From Paracoccaceae bacterium (GTDB lineage: Bacteria > Pseudomonadota > Alphaproteobacteria > Rhodobacterales > Rhodobacteraceae), in assembly GCA_009920815.1 (NCBI GenBank), contig RFZH01000106.1, positions 1 to 7,921 on the forward strand: a DNA stretch of 7,921 nucleotides, in the 5' to 3' direction. Positions within the stretch are counted from its first letter, which is position 1, and the number at the start of each line of letters is the position of its first letter. A model generated the notes under the pieces. It was not told the origin of the DNA, ran no database searches, and worked only from the letters and a program-made list of their open reading frames with translations. Below are positions 5,778 to 7,921 of the stretch, piece after piece. The translations under genes and the position numbers were made by a program.

Positions 5778-6430
5778 AACTCTTTTTCCTCAAATTCGCA
5801 TAGATCACGAATGATACAGGTTCCACACATAGGTTTGCGCGCTTTGCAATGATACCGGCCATGCAAGATCAACCAATGATGTGCATGTAACTGAAAATCT
5901 GCCGGAATATTGTCTTCGATCGCGCGCTCTACTGCGTCGACATCCTTACCGGGCGCAATACCCGACCGATTTCCAACACGGAAAATATGTGTATCTACAG
6001 CCTGCGCAGGTTGGCGCCACCACATGTTCAACACAACGTTCGCGGTCTTACGCCCAACTCCAGGCAAGGATTGCAGCGCAGCACGTGAATTTGGAACCTC
6101 TCCGCCATACTGGTCGACCAAGATTTGGCTAAGCTTGATAACATTCTTGGCTTTGTTACGGTAAAGTCCGATCGTTTTGATGTGTTCTATCACGCCCTGT
6201 TCGCCCAGCGCTAACATTTTCTCTGGAGTGTCGGCGATCTTAAAAAGCTCTTTGGTCGCTTTGTTTACGCCTGCGTCTGTCGCCTGCGCACTTAATGCGA
6301 CGGCCACGACAAGCGTATACGCATTAACGTGATCCAGCTCTCCTTTCGGTTCCGCCTCAGCCTCTTGAAAGCGCGTAAAGATCGTGCGCAGTGTATGATA
6401 ATCTAGTTGTTTTGCCATGTTTTGCGTCAT
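5774..6430 (-). CDS. nth: Endonuclease III (DNA glycosylase/AP lyase)
   Basis: This 218-residue protein removes oxidised pyrimidines from DNA and cleaves at abasic sites in base excision repair. Residues 40-57 hold the expected LSAQATDAGVNKA helix. The helix-hairpin-helix LPGVGRKTANVV (122-133) carries catalytic Lys128, VDTHIFR (145-151) carries catalytic Asp146, and the C-terminal iron-sulfur loop is Cys195-x6-Cys202-x2-Cys205-x5-Cys211, exactly the spacing of the 4Fe-4S cluster. These all sit 8 residues later than in E. coli Nth (211 residues), so the protein is complete. Start choice is not settled: the ATG at 6430 has AGGG almost touching it, while an in-frame ATG at 6418 would give 214 residues. 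The stop overlaps the kinase start by 4 bases. The Ada-like repair gene diverges 100 bases away. Confidence 0.97.
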   Translation of the reverse strand: MTQNMAKQLDYHTLRTIFTRFQEAEAEPKGELDHVNAYTLVVAVALSAQATDAGVNKATKELFKIADTPEKMLALGEQGVIEHIKTIGLYRNKAKNVIKLSQILVDQYGGEVPNSRAALQSLPGVGRKTANVVLNMWWRQPAQAVDTHIFRVGNRSGIAPGKDVDAVERAIEDNIPADFQLHAHHWLILHGRYHCKARKPMCGTCIIRDLCEFEEKEL

Positions 6431-6530
6431 GCCCTGATTTTTTCACAATAACAAGAAAAATGCGCAAGTTTCGGGTCGTCATAGAGGCGCACACATCATA
6501 ATATCGAAAAAACGAGATACAATTAGACAA

Positions 6531-7367
6531 ATGACCGAAGAAACACCCTATAGCTTTAACGTTATTAAACGCGCACTCGCGATCATTGACGCGGCCGATG
6601 TGCCATTGTCGCTTGGGCAGCTTGCGCAAGATCTTTCTATGAGCCCCGCGCATTTCCAGCGTCTCTTTAGCGCATGGGTTGGCGTATCGCCCAAGGCATA
6701 TCAACAATACCTTAGTCTAAACCTTTCGCGCGAATTGTTGCGTGACAGATTTACAACATTGGAAACGGCAACAACATCCGGCCTTTCAGGCACGGGCCGC
6801 TTGCATGATTTATTCATAAAATGGGAAGCCATGAGCCCTGGAACCTATGCCAACCGAGGCGCAGGATTAACAATCTATTACGATTGGTACCCTAGCCCGT
6901 TTGGTGATGCTTTGGTAATGGCCACAGACATAGGGGTGTGCGGCATTGCATTTGCAGACGAGATTGGGCGGGAACACACCTATCTTGACATGACATCGCG
7001 ATGGGAAAAGGCCAAATTCAGGCAAGGAAATCAGAAACTTGATGACTGGTCCAATGCGATATTCACGCAAACGGGTAACACAACGTTGGCCTTGATTGGC
7101 GCACCATTTCAAATAAAAGTTTGGGAAGCGCTGCTTCAAATTCCATCAGGCTATGTCACAACCTATTCTGAAATTGCACGCACAATTGGTTCTCCGCGCG
7201 CCGTGCGGGCAGTCGGTACCGCTGTTGGGCGTAATCCAATCAGCTGGCTTATCCCATGTCATCGTGCCTTGCGAAAAGATGGTGCTTTGGGTGGGTATCA
7301 CTGGGGGCTCACAGTCAAACGATCCCTTTTAGCCTATGAAACAGCCAAACGTGATGTGATCGGCTGA
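6531..7367 (+). CDS. AraC-type HTH fused to methylated-DNA-[protein]-cysteine S-methyltransferase (Ada-like, lacking the N-terminal Ada domain)
   Basis: This 278-residue protein repairs O6-methylguanine by moving the alkyl group to its own cysteine, and probably also binds DNA as a regulator. Residues about 10-108 are an AraC-type double helix-turn-helix (LSLGQLAQDLSMSPAHFQRLF, then a second motif ending SPGTYANRG). Residues about 112-278 are the methyltransferase: the Arg finger lies in RAVRAVG (223-229), and RNPISWLIPCHRAL (234-247) holds acceptor Cys243 in PCHR, followed by GGYHWG. The E. coli Ada N-terminal zinc domain with the phosphotriester-accepting cysteine is absent, so methyl sensing through that route cannot occur. 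Such short forms are common in alphaproteobacteria. The ATG at 6531 has only a weak GAGA ribosome site; a CATAAT at 6497-6502 is a possible -10 with a poor -35. It is divergent from nth. Confidence 0.92.
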   Translation: MTEETPYSFNVIKRALAIIDAADVPLSLGQLAQDLSMSPAHFQRLFSAWVGVSPKAYQQYLSLNLSRELLRDRFTTLETATTSGLSGTGRLHDLFIKWEAMSPGTYANRGAGLTIYYDWYPSPFGDALVMATDIGVCGIAFADEIGREHTYLDMTSRWEKAKFRQGNQKLDDWSNAIFTQTGNTTLALIGAPFQIKVWEALLQIPSGYVTTYSEIARTIGSPRAVRAVGTAVGRNPISWLIPCHRALRKDGALGGYHWGLTVKRSLLAYETAKRDVIG

Positions 7368-7409
7368 TCCAACATTTCGGCGGCATTTCGCCAACAAAAT
7401 TCCCCTGAC

Positions 7410-7438
7410 TTGGCAGGACAGGTCAAGCTATGGATACT
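7410..7438 (+). promoter_or_regulatory. Candidate sigma-70-type promoter for the OmpA-family lipoprotein gene
   Basis: TTGGCA (7410-7415, 5 of 6 to TTGACA) and GATACT (7433-7438, 4 of 6 to TATAAT) are separated by 17 bases. They lie 31 bases before the lipoprotein ATG, whose ribosome site TGAGG is at 7456-7460. Spacing and position fit, but the -10 match is weak. Confidence 0.4.
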
Positions 7439-7468
7439 GGGTGTAAAAATAACAATGAGGCACCCAAA

Positions 7469-7921
7469 ATGGCTTTTATTAAATCTATTACCCCTGTTAT
7501 GCTGGCCACAGCTTTGACATTATCGGCCTGCGGTGGCGGTCGTACAATTTACGACAACAATGTCGAAGACAAATCCAAAACCAAGCAAGGCGCAATTGTT
7601 GGCGGTGTAATTGGAGCAGTTGGCGGACTATTATCAAATGGCAGCGCTGTGGACAAACGCCAAAACGCGTTGAAAGGCGCTATTGTCGGGGCTGGTATCG
7701 GCGCCGTCATGGGCAATCAGCTTGACCAACAAGAAGCCGCGCTGCGTCGTGATATGCAAAATGACGATGTGGTTATCACGAATACGGGCGATCGGTTGAT
7801 CGTGACCCTACCCCAAGATATCTTGTTTGATGTTGACAGTGCCTATGTCGCCCCCGGATTGCGCTCGGACTTAGCAGCGCTTGCGCAAAATCTTAACGAA
7901 TACCCAAATTCAACTATTCGG
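7469..7921 (+). CDS. OmpA-family outer-membrane lipoprotein with glycine-zipper segment; runs off the right edge
   Basis: The first 151 codons are present and the frame is open at the edge. Residues 1-20 are a lipoprotein signal peptide ending in the lipobox LSAC, so Cys21 should be acylated and the mature protein anchored in the outer membrane or, less likely, the inner. Residues about 41-85 hold two glycine-rich hydrophobic stretches (GAIVGGVIGAVGG and GAIVGAGIGAVMGNQLD), the glycine-zipper pattern seen in YiaD-like lipoproteins. From about 104 the start of an OmpA C-terminal peptidoglycan-binding domain is seen (DRLIVTLPQDILFDVDS, then the LAALAQNL helix); its diaminopimelate-binding Asp and Arg lie beyond the window. 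The ATG at 7469 is set by TGAGG 8 bases upstream and by the signal peptide. Role: tethering the envelope to peptidoglycan, by family. Confidence 0.92.
   Translation, partial: MAFIKSITPVMLATALTLSACGGGRTIYDNNVEDKSKTKQGAIVGGVIGAVGGLLSNGSAVDKRQNALKGAIVGAGIGAVMGNQLDQQEAALRRDMQNDDVVITNTGDRLIVTLPQDILFDVDSAYVAPGLRSDLAALAQNLNEYPNSTIR

Noticed and set aside
6357..6707. Minus-strand 116-codon frame spanning the nth/Ada-like intergenic gap
   Set aside because: It overlaps two well-supported genes in other frames and shows no domain or signal.
7379..7392. GGCG-GCATTT-CGCC hairpin after the Ada-like gene as a rho-independent terminator
   Set aside because: The stem is only 4 pairs and no run of T follows, so a terminator cannot be supported.

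Overview
The window looks like a chromosomal segment of an alphaproteobacterium, most likely a low-to-moderate-GC member of the Rhodobacterales (Roseobacter-like). This rests on the style of the PolA N-terminus, a CHCC zinc-finger mini-protein, the nth/PfkB-kinase pair, an Ada-like protein without the N-terminal domain, and a GT14-type glycosyltransferase beside a family-2 sulfotransferase. It is inference from remembered protein families, not a database result. The window is gene-dense, with no gene-free stretch over 300 bases, and no tRNA, rRNA, CRISPR array or insertion sequence was seen.

Layout. Positions 1-3797 read almost entirely on the minus strand. From upstream to downstream in the direction of transcription they hold a glycosyltransferase (3797-2220), a 3' fragment of a HIT-family gene whose 5' half is missing (about 2227-2066), a CHCC zinc-finger protein (1998-1825), two tandem paralogous pilin-like small membrane proteins (1731-1396 and 1368-985), and the start of polA (901 to the left edge). 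A sulfotransferase gene (3938-4756, plus) diverges from the glycosyltransferase. It converges on a PfkB-family kinase, probably adenosine kinase (5777-4788, minus), whose start overlaps the stop of nth, endonuclease III (6430-5774, minus). Diverging from nth is a fused AraC-HTH/O6-alkylguanine-DNA methyltransferase (6531-7367, plus). Last comes an OmpA-family lipoprotein (7469 to the right edge, plus).

How the genes relate. polA, nth and the Ada-like gene are DNA replication and repair genes. nth and the kinase are translationally coupled. The glycosyltransferase and sulfotransferase form a divergent pair that probably builds and sulfates a surface glycan; its glycosyltransferase end abuts a broken HIT gene, which suggests that the pair arrived or moved here by a rearrangement that removed the HIT 5' half.

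The least ordinary part is the pilin-like pair. Each protein has a G/AITVDW type IVb prepilin-like site in which the usual E+5/Y+6 is D+5/W+6, and each has a long C-terminal domain with two cysteines at identical 20-residue spacing. The first gene has a near-perfect stem-loop that puts its Shine-Dalgarno sequence in the loop and its GTG start codon in the stem.
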